A stretch of 64,000 nt of DNA from Sarcophilus harrisii (taxonomy: Eukaryota > Chordata > Mammalia > Dasyuromorphia > Dasyuridae). Of the stretch, positions 42,640 through 54,300 are shown in pieces. Location of the stretch: NCBI RefSeq assembly GCF_902635505.1, contig NC_045428.1:300939107-301003106 (forward strand). The letters run 5' to 3'. Made by a program: the position numbers and the translations under genes. A model generated the notes under the pieces. The model saw only the letters and a program-made list of their open reading frames with translations. It searched no databases and was not told where the DNA came from. Every line of letters begins with the position of its first letter. The first letter of the stretch is position 1.

Positions 42640-45000
42640 ACCTGAGATGAGAAAAAAAATAATTCCTTAAAAATTAGAAAATGGAAGTTAATGACTTTAA
42701 GAGAAATCAAAAAATAAAATGAAACCAAAAGAATAAAAAAAAATAGAAGACTAAAATATATCATTGGTAACACAACTGACCTGGAAAATAGATCCAGGAA
42801 AAATAAAAATTATTGGACTAACTGAAAGCCTTGATCAAAAAAGCGCCCAGATATTAATTTTCAACATATTTAAAAAACTGCTCCGATATTCTAGAACTAG
42901 AGGGTGAAAGAGAAACTGAAAGAATCTACTAATCATCTTCTGAAATTTCAAAGGAAAAATTCCACAAATATAACAAAATTCCGGAGATCCAAAGTCAAGG
43001 AGAAAATATTGCAAGAAACCAAAAAGAAACAGTTAATCTGTTTTGGCGCCACAGTCAGAATAACACAAGATTTAGTAGCTTCTACATTAAAGAATCAGAG
43101 GACTTGGAATATGATATTCCAGATGGCAAAGGAGCTAGGATTACAACCAAGAATCACATATCCAGCAAAACTGAGTATAATCCTTCAGAGGAAAAATGGA
43201 TATTCAATGAAATAGAGAACTTTCAAGCATTCTTGAAAAACCTATACTTTGATCCATATTCAGTCTCCATTATTCTTTTGGGATGCAGATGCCTTTTTCC
43301 CTCACAAGTTTATTGGAATTGCCTTGGATCACTTCATTGTACACAGCAATAATAAAATTATGTGATGATAAACTGTGATGGACTTGGCTCTTTTTAAGAG
43401 TGTTCACTTGGTTCTGCTTACTTCACTCAACATCAGCTCATGTAAGTCTTTCCACGCTAAATACAAAATTTGACTTTCAAATATGACAAATAAAGCATAA
43501 AAAAATAAATGGGAAAGGGAAATCATAAGGGATTTAATACATTTACTTTCCGACATGAGAAGATGGTATTCATTATTAGGACAGTGGAAGGAGTATTGAT
43601 AGAGGGCAAAAGTGTGAGTTGAATATGAAAGATTTTAAAAGGGAGGTTAGAGGTAAGTTAAAAGGTTTAAAAGGTAGAGTGAAGTAAATTATCTCACATA
43701 AAAGGGGCAAGAGAGAAAAAAAAACTTTTACAGTGCAGGGGAAGAGGGGAGATGTGAATGGAAGTGAATGAACTTTACTCTCATCATAAGTGGCTCAAAG
43801 AGGAAATAACATACATATTCAATTGGATTTAGAAATCTATCTTACCTTGCAGTAAAGTAGGAGGGGAAGGAAATAAGAAAAGGTTGGTTGCTAGAAGGGA
43901 AGGCATATTAGGGGAGGAGGTAGTCAAAAGCAACACACTTTTGAGAAGGAACAGGGTTAAAGGAGAGAGAGAATACAATAAATGGGATGGGGGGAAGTAA
44001 GATGGAGGAAAATAGAGTTAGCAATAGTAATTTGTGAAAAAAATTGAAGCAAATTTCTTTGATAAAGGTCTTATTTCTCAAACATATAAAAACAGTCATA
44101 TTTATAAAAATAAAAGCCGTTCTCCAAATGATGAAAGATCCAAAGATAGAAACAGTTTTTAGATGAAGTAACCAAAACTATCAGTAGCCAGAGTAAAAAA
44201 TGCTCTAACTCACTACTGCCTGGAAAAATGCAAATTAAAACAATTCTGAAGTATTACCTCATACCTATTAGTTCGACCAATAGGACAGAAAAGGAAAATA
44301 ACAAATGTTGCAGGGGGTGTGCAATGCATTACATTAATGCATTGTTGGTAGAGTTGTGAACTGATTTTAACCATTCTGTAGAACATTTTGGAACTATGCC
44401 CAAAGGCCTATAAAACCATACATACCCTTTAACCTAGCACTGCTAAGTCTGTATCCTAAAAGAAATGGAAACCAAAAAATAAAAGAACCTGTATGTACAA
44501 AAACATTTATAGTCATTCTTTTCTGTAATAAAGAAGTGGGAATTAAAAGGATATCCATGAACAAATTATAGTATGTGATTATGATAAAATAATATTATGC
44601 CGTTAAAAATGATGAGCATGATGCTTTCAGAAAAAATGAGGAAAGTCTTCCATGAGCTGATACAAAATAAAAAGTACTATGTATAAAATAACAATATAAG
44701 ATGATCAATTATTCTCAACAATATAAAATGACCTAAGACAATTTGGAAGGAATTATGATGAAAAATGCTATCTATTTCCAGAGAAAAAAATGATAGTGTC
44801 TTAGTAGAAGTTAAAGTATACTTTTAAAAAAAATTTTGAGGCTTTTTTTGGTCTATGTTTTCTTTCACATCATGACTAATATGGAAATGTTTTACATGAC
44901 TACATATGTATAACCTATATTGAATTGCTTGCCTTCTCAATTTAAAGCTCAAAGTTTAAAAGTAAACATTAAAAATATTTTTATATGTAACTTATGAAAA
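42640..45000 (+). mobile_element. L1 LINE joining ORF1 to the ORF2 C-terminus, with inverted L1 piece
   Basis: ORF1 is clear: GLQPRITYPAKLS (about 43132-43170) parallels 'NFQPRISYPAKLS' of L1 ORF1p, preceded by RITQDLVASTLKNQRTWNMI; upstream GAAAATAGATCCAGG recalls the 'ENRSR' block. The reverse transcriptase domain is absent. From about 44050 the ORF2 C-terminal part and the 3' end (ACATATGTATAACCTATATT, CTTGCCTTCTCAATTTAAAG) follow. An inverted L1 3' segment lies at about 43236-43456. This layout recalls half-L1 (HAL1-like) elements or a copy with a large internal deletion. Confidence 0.75.
43236..43456 (-). mobile_element. Antisense L1 3' segment inside the L1
   Basis: CCATATTCAGTCTCCATTAT, CAAGTTTATTGGAATTGCCT and AACATCAGCTCATGTAAGTC are reverse complements of L1 3' sequence. 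ORF1-side text continues on both sides. Confidence 0.75.
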
Positions 45001-45039
45001 ATGTAGTACTAAATAAATATTTTTTTAAAATTTACTCTT

Positions 45040-45960
45040 TTTAGATGGTTTCAGAAAAACCAGGTAAGATTTATATGAACTGGTACAAAGTGAAGTGAAC
45101 AGAACCAGAATATTATACATAGTAATAGCAATATTGGTGGTGGTTGTCTTTTTAAATTAAATTTTATTTTTCCCATTATATGTAAAGAAAGTTTTTAACA
45201 TCAGCTTTTTTTAAGATTTTAAAATTTTCTCCCTTCCTCTTTTCTCTTACCCCTCCCCAAGACCACCAGCAATTTTACATAAGGTAGATGTGTACAATCA
45301 TTTAAAAATATTTCCATATTAAGTCACATTGTGAAAGAAAAATGGACTAAAAGGGGAAAAGCACAAGAAAGGAAAAAATAAACCAAGAAAAGGTGAAAAT
45401 AGCACGCTTTGATCTACATTCAGTCTCCATAGTTCTTTTTCTGGATGAGGATGTCATTTTCCATCCCAAGTTTATTGGAATAGTCTTGAATCACAATATT
45501 GCTGAGAAGAGTTAAGTCTATCACAATTGATCATTATACAATCTTCTTGTTACTGTATATAATGTGTGTTTTTGCTCCTTCACTCTTGGTTTTGCTTACT
45601 TCACTCAGCATCTAGAATAGCAATATTGTAGTGATAATTAACTGTGAAAGACCTAGCAACTCTGATCGATTAATACAATGATCCACAACAAATTCAAAGG
45701 ACTTATGCTAAAAAAAAAATGCTATCCAACTTCAGAGAGAAAACTGATGAATTCTGTGTGCAAATGGAAACATTATTTTTGGCTTTTTAAAAAAATCATG
45801 GCTAAAGTCTTGCATCTATCTGTTCTCTCTATATCTATCTATCTATCTACCTACCTACCCCTGTCCATCTATCCACATGTCATCATATTTCTTGCCTCTT
45901 CAATGAATGGGGGAAGAGGTGAAGAGAGAGAAAGAATTTGGAATTGAAAAAAATTTTCTC
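45040..45960 (+). mobile_element. L1 LINE 3' end split by another L1
   Basis: CAGGTAAGATTTATATGAAC ... AATAGCAATATTG, and after the inner element TGAAAGACCTAGCAACTCTG and GAGAAAACTGATGAATTCTG, follow an L1 3' region. An ATCT/ACCT microsatellite lies at about 45828-45860. Confidence 0.75.
45124..45628 (-). mobile_element. L1 LINE 3' part, antisense, nested in an L1
   Basis: AATAGCAATATTG repeats at 45124-45136 and 45616-45628. The insert opens with TTTTATTTTTCCCATTATAT and runs through ATTCAGTCTCCATAGTTCTT to CTTACTTCACTCAGCATC. Confidence 0.88.
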
Positions 45961-47290
45961 TTAAAACTATCACTATCATTTCCCAATTACTTTATCCTTC
46001 AATAGCACCACCCCTTATAACATATATGGTCAAGTGAAGCAAATTAACACATTGGACATATTGACAAATAATTGACTCATTTAGCATCTATTGTTCTCTT
46101 CCTTTTTGCTGATACAAAAAACATTATTTCATTGCTATCCCTCTGAAGTTGCAATTGAACAATACATTTGCTCAATAGGGAGTAAAAATAGGAATAATCA
46201 AACTACAAGAATCAGCTCATAAACCTGAGTCACATTCTCCCATCCATGCATGAGGGAGAGTAGACACTACTTTCTGGTTGTTGTTCTCTTTTTTTAGTTG
46301 TTTAAGTATTTAAACTTTACTAGTGTTCTAATTAACTAGAACTAAAAGTGAAGCATACGAGTCGGGAAACCCATGTGCCCAGGGTAGTTTACAACTCTCC
46401 TTTGCAGTCCTGGAACTTGGGAGTCTCCAGTTTTAAGCTGGTTCAGTGACAAGAATTCTGTTCTCCCAAGCTAGAGATCTGCAAAACTCCTCGGATCTGC
46501 TCACTCTCATTCTCTAGATGGTGCTAAAGAGCATTGCATACAAGCCCAGCCAGCTTCTTCATAAGCAAAAAGATTCTACTTTCTTGAAACTGCTTTTATC
46601 ATTTCTGTAGCTCTACTCCAAAGAGCTCCTTGCACCACCTACAAAGCTTATCTACAGCAGTCAGCTCTTTCAGCTAACTCATCCCCCCAAATGATGTTTT
46701 ATTCGATTAAGATTCTCCTCTGTTCTATTTTTTTTTTTTTTTAAAGGACAAAGGGTTGAATGGCAGTCCTTGCTCTGCTTTTATCTTAGCATCATCTCCA
46801 AGTTTCAGGGTTTTTTTTTCAGATCCCTTTCTGGCTTCCAATGTCCTGAATCAGGGACTCCTCATGAGAAGAGACCCACTTATAGTCATGGTTGAGAAAT
46901 CCAGTATTCACTAACAGATGATATGCAGTTTTCCCATTGTCTCCTATGTTCTCTGATATTTAGATTTTCAGCTATATCCTCCAAAATCCTGAAAATAGGC
47001 ATATGTAAATGAACTGATAGGCAGTCCTGTGCGAAAGTCAGCTTTACATCAATCATTGTTCTTGATTCTGAACTTCTTTCAAAACTAGTCCACTTAGTAC
47101 GTTTTTCTAAGGGACTGTTTGCTCATAGATCCTTGGAACTGTTTGAAGATGATTTCCTCACCCAATTTCCCTTTTATCCTCTCTCTTTCAGAAAACAAAA
47201 TGTCTGCATAGAGCAGGGGTAGTACTATACATATTTATTTTGCATACACACACACATATATATACACTTTTTGGTCCTCCCCCCACCCCC
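45961..47290. other. Intergenic stretch of unassigned sequence
   Basis: The part at about 46330-46700 is less AT-rich than its surroundings (for example GGTTCAGTGACAAGAATTCTG). It could be an old LTR or other repeat, but I cannot name it. Confidence 0.4.
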
Positions 47291-47294
47291 CAAT

Positions 47295-47515
47295 TCAATG
47301 TAAGCTCCTTGAGAGTATAGAATTTTTTTTTTTTTTGCTGAAGCAATTGGTGGTTAAGTGACTTGCCCAGGGTCACACAGCTAGGACGAGTTAAGTGTCT
47401 GAAGTCAAATTTGAACTCCTGACTTCAGGGCTGACGCTACCTAGCTGTCCCTTATCTTTGTTTTCTTAATACCTAACAGTGTCTGGCTCAGAGTAGGTGT
47501 TTGATTGCAGTCTAT
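47295..47515 (+). repeat. L2 LINE 3' end split by a SINE
   Basis: TGTAAGCTCCTTGAGAGTAT before, and ATACCTAACAGTGTCTGGCT with CAGAGTAGGTGTTTG after, follow one L2 3' end. Confidence 0.75.
47327..47452 (-). mobile_element. Marsupial SINE, antisense, inside an L2
   Basis: GCTGAAGCAATTGGTGGTTA, GTGACTTGCCCAGGGTCACA, CTCCTGACTTCAGGGCTGAC and ACCTAGCTGTCCC read antisense. The head is slightly shortened. Confidence 0.88.
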
Positions 47516-47559
47516 ATAATGGTCTATTTAGAGAATCCTAGAAAATCAGTGGAAATAAT

Positions 47560-47760
47560 AAAACAATTAGTAACTTCAGTTAGTGGAAAGAAAACCAATT
47601 CTGGAGTCAGAGGAAGTCAGAGAAACTAATTTCAATGTTTACTCACTATGTGATCTTGGGCAAGTAATTTAACTGTGGGTTTTAATCCCCTCATCTGCAA
47701 AATGAGGAGACTGGAATGGCTTTTCAAATTCCTTTCAACTCTAGATCTAAAATCCTATGA
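47560..47760 (+). repeat. MIR SINE
   Basis: TTCTGGAGTCAGAGGAAGTC, ATGTGATCTTGGGCAAGTAA, CCCCTCATCTGCAAAATGAG and a CTCTAGATCTAAAATCCTATG end make a nearly full copy. Confidence 0.85.
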
Positions 47761-47769
47761 AAGGAGCAG

Positions 47770-49215
47770 AATACAAAATATACTCACAAAAATCAAAACC
47801 TTTTCTATATATTACTAATAAAATTTAGTAAGAAAAAAAGGTAAAAGGAATTGCATTCAAACAATTACAAAATGCATAGAGTATTAAAGGTACTACTAAA
47901 ACATTTGTCTTTGAATCCAACTATAAAACACTCTTAATAGAATCCAAAGAACATAATAGAAAGATATTTATTGTCCATGGTTGACCCATACCGATACAAT
48001 AAAAAAGAAACTACCTAAATTAAGTTATAGATTTAGTGCTATATTAAGCAAACTATCAAAAGTGCTTAATAAAAGTAAATGAAATAATAATAAAAATCAT
48101 CTGAAGAGACAATTTCATTCATTCTTTCTTTGGGGGGGGGGAAAGGCATTTGGGGTTAAGTGAGGTTAAGCCTAGAATCTCACAGCTAGTAAGTGTCTGA
48201 AACTAGATTTGAATTCAAGTTCTCTTAATTTCATGGTCAGTGCTCTTTTCACTGTGCCACTTGGCTACCCCCATTATCTCAACAGAATCGTGGAAAAAAA
48301 GTTGGAAGGAAGGGACATAGATTTAGTAGCTTTTAAGCTATACTATAAAGCATTATCAAAATGAGTCAATATTGGTTAAAAATAGAAAAGTTGATGATGC
48401 AGTTGGGTAAGCAAAATCCCAAAGTAATGGAACATAGTAAGCTGCTATTATATAAATACACATTTGACAACTATTTATGTAAGAATTAACTATTTGACAA
48501 AAGCCACTGAGAACACTGAAAAGCAATTTATGGTAATTAAGTTTAGACTGATATGTGATACTATACATCACAATAAACTTCATCTTTAAAAAAAATTGTA
48601 ATAGAATGAAAGGCAATAGATTATATAACAATAGCTAAAGTGAGAATTTGTAATTAAACCAGGTATAGGGGTATAATTATAGAAGATTAAATGGATATTT
48701 TAAAAAATTATATCAGATTGAAAAATATTTGTATGAACAAAATCAATGCAACTAGAATTATAAGAGAAGCAATTAATAGGGGAAATTTTTGCAGTAAATA
48801 TTTGATAGATATTCCTAAAAACCAATGAATATAAGGAATGCATATAAATATATGAAAATAAGAACCTTTCTTCCAAAAGATAATTGGTTAAAGGATGTGA
48901 ATAGCCAATTTTCAGAATGCTCTAAATAATTAACAAAAGATCAGCATTACAAGAACTCTGAAGTATCATCTTATGCCTTTCAGATTACCAGAAATAAACA
49001 AAGGTGAAAATTATAAACATTAGGAGATCTGTAGAAAGATAGGCATGCTATTGTACTACTGAGAGAACTGTGAAATAGTCCAATCATTCTTGGAAACAAT
49101 TTGAAATTATAACAAAAATGCCATAAAATTATACCTATAATTTAACTTAGAAATATCTCTATTAAGCATATTATCCAAGGAGATGAAAAAAAGAAGGGAA
49201 AGTCTCATATGTATA
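47770..49215 (+). mobile_element. Decayed L1 LINE ORF2, split by a SINE
   Basis: AAGAACATAATAGAAAGATATT, TAAGCTATACTATAAAGCATT and AGAACTGTGAAATAGTCCAA parallel the C-terminal third of L1 ORF2. The copy is very AT-rich and has many stops. Confidence 0.65.
48125..48272 (-). mobile_element. Marsupial SINE, antisense, inside the L1
   Basis: AGGCATTTGGGGTTAAGTGA, CACAGCTAGTAAGTGTCTGA, CATGGTCAGTGCTCTTTTC and GTGCCACTTGGCTACCCCC. Confidence 0.85.
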
Positions 49216-50870
49216 ACCAATGTAGAGAGTATGAGACTTGCTGACCAAAAATATAGTACTCAAACAATTAAGCTTTCCTCTTGACATATATGAATATTAA
49301 AGACAGGCATGTGGGTTATATGAATGGAGAATGCTATTACCATTTCCCAGCTCAAATTCATTTTTAGCTAAGCCAGAGAAAATCTTGGGAGTATGGAAGA
49401 CTGCTTAACTATAAGTAAGGTTGTTATCTATAACTGAAAGTTTTGATCTCAGTTTCAGACACAGGGATTGAAAAGGACAGACTTAATCTTATTTTAGGGG
49501 CTCTTAGCCAGGATTTTATTGTCTGAGTTTGATGATTATGACTAAAGATCCTTCCTACCCTTATTAAGATAGGTTTTAGTCAATATATCCTTCCACTATA
49601 TCCTGCCTTATTGAATGCCTCAGCAAAGTAGAAATTCCATGCCCAGGGAGGAATGTACCCAGAAGAGATGTCATCATACCTGGAAGGGATGCGGAGAACA
49701 ATGTGTTCTGTAGAAACACAAGACTACTGAAAGCAGCATGATGACATAACCAGATGATATATGTGAGGAAAGTATGACTTTCCTCACACACATGTAGTTC
49801 CCTGGTGTGGATCCGTCATTTCCCCTCATATACTCTCTTACTTGATCCCTATTTATCCTTATTTTTCCCACTTATGGTGTGTACATTTGTGAGAGAGTAT
49901 GCTCTATTTTTATGAGGGTAATGCTCCAGTGAAAATATTCCTATTCTGATATTTAATTTAATGCTTAAAAAAAATGTCCTCTGTACTATAGATAATGAAG
50001 TTCCATTGATTGGGACACATAAACTATCATTTTTGAAAATCACATATGTGAGAGTGAGATGCTAAAAATGCTATACAAAAATATTGATGGCATACATTTA
50101 AATAATAGGCAATATGTCAAGGAGCAGCAGGTCTCAGAGCTATGAAGTCACTTGTCTATGGCTCTGCCTCTTGGCTATGCAATTCTGGGAAAATCTTTTT
50201 TAATCCTTGGTGTTTTAAACAACTAAAGTATGGATTGTAGAGAAAATACTGATTCCCATTGATAAAGTGAATTTCTTCATTCAGGAATTCTTTATATCTA
50301 TAAAGTCACAAGTCCAGTCCCTATCTATAATTTTTAATAGGAAAGTGAGTGTCAATTGAGAAATGATTTAATACATTAAATTATTGTTAACTCTTCAATG
50401 GTAGATAAGTCTTATGATTAGACAGTTTTATGTAAAGTAATACTATAATAGAACATTGTTAGTCTATAAGAAATGACAAATATGAAGAATACAAAGAAAC
50501 TTGGGAAGAGTAAAGAAAGAAAAAGCAGGAAAATAATTTATACAATTATCACAATAATGTACAATATACTACATTTTTAAAAAATCACCAAATATATGAC
50601 CCTAATCAATACAAAGTCCAATCATGATTTTAGAAGATCTTATGGTGAAGCCTACCTTCTGCCTTTTGTCAGAGACAGTAGATCACAGGTGCAGAATGAA
50701 GCATGAACAATGAGGTGACTTGTTTCATTTGACTATTTATTTGTTATAAGAGGGTTTTACTGGTAGAGAAGGATGAATCATGGAGAAAGGACTTTTTTTT
50801 TTTAAAAAAGAAAAGTTAATAAAAATTTTTAAATAAGAAAAGAAATAGTTGGAGTTAATTTAAGTTTATC
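49216..50870. other. Region downstream of CD80, little recognised
   Basis: A MIR-like fragment lies at about 50120-50220. No gene was recognised. On the minus strand AATAAA (plus-strand TTTATT at 50736-50741) is a candidate CD80 polyadenylation signal about 475 bases past the stop. Confidence 0.35.
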
Positions 50871-50879
50871 AAGGAAGGG

Positions 50880-51150
50880 TTTTTGAAGACAAGTTTGAAA
50901 TAAGGTTTAAAAGGAAGGAAGGGACATATTACCAAAGAGGAATGAGAAAGGCTTTTCAGGAGGGGCCAGTTTTTAGGTTAAAAAAAGCAGAGTAGAAATG
51001 AGGAAGTTTTGTTCCTTGGAGGAAGATGGGAAATAGTAAGAGATAACAGTGACATGATTGAAACAAAGGGGTTGTAAATGATAAAGGGCCTTCAAACATG
51101 AAAAATTCAAATTTCATTCTGAAAGCAACTGGAAAGCAATGTATAATCTT
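50880..51150 (-). repeat. L2 LINE fragment, antisense, in the CD80 3' UTR region
   Basis: TGATAAAGGGCCTTCAAACAT and TTTCATTCTGAAAGCAACTGG correspond to antisense L2 ORF2 text. Confidence 0.5.
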
Positions 51151-51215
51151 GAGTTTCATGTCCCAGATGACTCCAGGTTACAGAATAGGGGCAGAGAAGA
51201 GTTGTTGGATTACCT

Positions 51216-51358
51216 TCACACACTGGCTGTCTTGTCAGATGTTACAGCTGATTCAACATGGGTTAGTTGGCTCACCAATTCATTTGTCTCTTCCTCTGTG
51301 GCTGCCATAGTAGGTCTTTCGGCATCAGAGTAAAGGCCATCCTCTGGCTGTTTACAGA
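51216..51358 (-). CDS. CD80: CD80 cytoplasmic tail exon (terminal)
   Basis: The minus-strand acceptor is ATTTTTCTTTTAG. The phase fits the membrane exon: T plus TC gives F. It encodes CKQPEDGLYSDAERPTMAAT and an acidic, serine- and threonine-rich end finishing SAVTSDKTASV then TGA. It has little resemblance to the human or mouse CD80 tail, so the call rests on position, phase and the open frame. Confidence 0.72.
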
Positions 51359-54300
51359 CTAAAAGAAAAATTTCACAAAATTCAGTTATATTTTGGCTGT
51401 GCACGTTTTTTTTTTTTTAGCCTTCACAAGAGTGTAGATTTGAAGCTGGAAGAGAGTTTAAAGTTCATCTAGTAACAAGATTGTAGTCTTGTGATTTTAC
51501 AGACAAGAATGTTGAAAGAATGGGGCAGCTAGATGGCTCAATAGATAGAACACCAGTTCTAGACTCGGGAGGACTGAGTTCAAATTAAACCTCAGACACT
51601 TAACACTTACTAGTTGGGTAACCCTAGCCAACTCACTCAATTCCAATTGCCTCATCAAAAAGGGGGAAAAAAAGAATATTGAGGAGAAATAACATGTTCA
51701 AAGTTACGCAAGTAGCAATAGGAAGAGCTGGGATTTTACTCCAAGATTTAGTTACTAAATATAGTCATCCTTCTCCCTATGTCTTGTTAGCTTCCTTTTA
51801 GACATTAAAATTGGGACAGGTGTGTGAAACCATCTCTCTTTATCTGACTTCTAAGGTGGATTATTCACAGTAGCTATTCTGCAATGAACCCTTCTCATAA
51901 AACCATAGAATGTCAGAGCTTAAAGAGACTTTGGAGATGACCTAGTTTCATCTTTTCATTTTACACTCTTGGAGAATAAATTTCAAATAGGATAAACGAC
52001 TTATCCAAAGTTCTACAGATATAAGCACATAAGTCTATTGACTCTCAGTCTAATGCTGTTTCCAAAAGATCTTCATAGTCTCCTCTTTGAGAGGCTATTG
52101 ATTATTTGCTTTTATAGTTAATAAACAAGAAATAACTTCATCTTCAAATTTCCTTTGCTTGTTGTCACTTCATTACTATTGTAACTTCAGAAAACCAGGT
52201 TTTCAACTTTGTCTAAGAAATGCATGTATTTTGTCTCTCTTCAACAATAAAATGATTCAAACCAGTTCCAATTGTTCAGTGATGAAGAGAGTCATCTACA
52301 CCCAGAGAGAGGACTGTGGGAACTGAGTGTGTTTTACAACATAGCATTTTCACTCTTTTTGTTGTTGTTTGCTTGCACTTTATTTTGCTTTACTTTTTCT
52401 CTGTGCAGCATGATAATTGCATAAATATGAATACATATATTGGATTTAATATATTTCTACCATGTTTAACGTATGCTGGACTACTTGCCATCTAGGGGAG
52501 GGCATAGGGAAAGAGAAGGGGAATTAGGACACAGGGTTTTGCAAGGGCTAATGTTGAAGCATTGTCCATGCATATGTTTTGAAAAATAAAAAACTTTAAT
52601 TTAAAAAATGCATGTATTTCCTGCTAGGAGGAACTTGAAGGGAAAAGGGTGGCAAAGAGCCCAATGTTAGTTTATGGTCTGGATCGATTCTTTTTTGTTT
52701 TTACTTATTTTTTTATTTTAATAGCTTTTTGTTTTTCCAAATACATGCAAAGATAATTTTCAACATTTGCTTGTGTTGCAAATTTTTCTCCTTTCCTCCC
52801 TGAATCAGTTCTTTAGATGTAAAAAGAGAGTAGAATATAAAGGGTTTAGCAGCAGGAATAAAGGATGAATGTCTTCATTTCCAACTTCATCTTTTGATGT
52901 AGCTAAGAAAAGGTCTGTTGTATTCTATATGACTTAGGGCACAATAGGGCCTAAATTTATTCATATCAGTCCAAAAATCAAGTGCATCTTGGAGAGTTGT
53001 CTCTACGGGTTAGTTAGAGATAGAGAAAAAAGAGAACTGAGAGTTGAAGAACTTTAATTCACGAAAGAGTTGAAATAGTCCCAAGGCTATAAACTAGTTC
53101 CCCAAAGAGCCATAAATACTTCCAGGAGGAAGAGGACTCCTGGTAACTTCAACTAAACAGAGAAGCAGCAGATGGCAAGGGCAGCTGAGAAGAAGCAACA
53201 TAGCAAGCCCAGGCATCAGCAAGTAGCCCAGCAAATGACAGCAGAAGTTCTTCAAGGACGAGATCAAGAGCAATTCCCAAGGCAGTGATGTTCTAGATGG
53301 AACACAACACCGGGAATAAGATTATCTGGCTTTAAGTCTTCCCTTTTCCACTAGGCATGAGACTCTGTAGAAGAATATGCCTTAATATATATGTGGGGAG
53401 AGAGGAAGAGAAAAGAAGGTATTTTCCATTTTATTTTTTGTTAGTCTGCTCAACCAAATGCCTTTTCTCTAAATGCCTAAATCTTCTGAGTTAATCTGAT
53501 AAAAGGGAAACATAGAGTGAAGGGTTGTGAGTCATGGTTTAGATGTATATGTGCCCAAAAAAGCACCTTGAATCTCTGTATAACTTTTAGGAGGGTCATG
53601 ATGAAAGGCCTGAGTTACAAAAGATCTACATTTTGATTTACAAAAAATAACATCATAAATGTCCCTCCTTTTCTTCCCCTCAATAACTTTTATCTAGAGA
53701 TCCATTTCTCAGGAATGAAAATAATAAAAAATTCTCATTAACCTTATATTTTCCTCGACCTCTTTAGCAGTTGCAAGAATGAAGGTTGAATCAGGTCTGG
53801 GTCTGTGATTTCATAAGTACAGGAAACTCACTTTTTTATAATGGGAAGTTAAATGATTTGTCCAGGGTCACATAGCCTAGAAGGTGCTACCTTTTCTTTA
53901 ATTTACATTAAATAAGAAATCCATTCTCCTAAACGCTATACTCTAATTTTTGTCCCTCCCAAATCTAGGATTGGAATTTTGGGTGGTATCAGAAATGTTT
54001 TCTAAAAAACCAACAATCCCTAAGACCTTGGTTGGAATTAAACTATTAGAAAGTGAGCAGAAGACCGTTTTAGTCATCAAAAAGGACTAAGTCTCCACAA
54101 TACAAAACAAATTAATGGTATTGTGAATCACATTATACTTACACTGGCAGTGGAATCGGTTTAGACATAGTATCAAGGTTATTAAGGAAAAGCAGATGCT
54201 TATCACGATAGAAGCAATGATGAGTGGTTGGAAAGTTGGCACATTGACTGGGTCCTTTCCTGTGGGGAAGGCAAGGATTCGTAAGTGTGAGCCATAGAGA

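Noticed and set aside
42904-43215. 103-codon frame as a host gene
   Set aside because: The PRITYPAKLS block identifies L1 ORF1.
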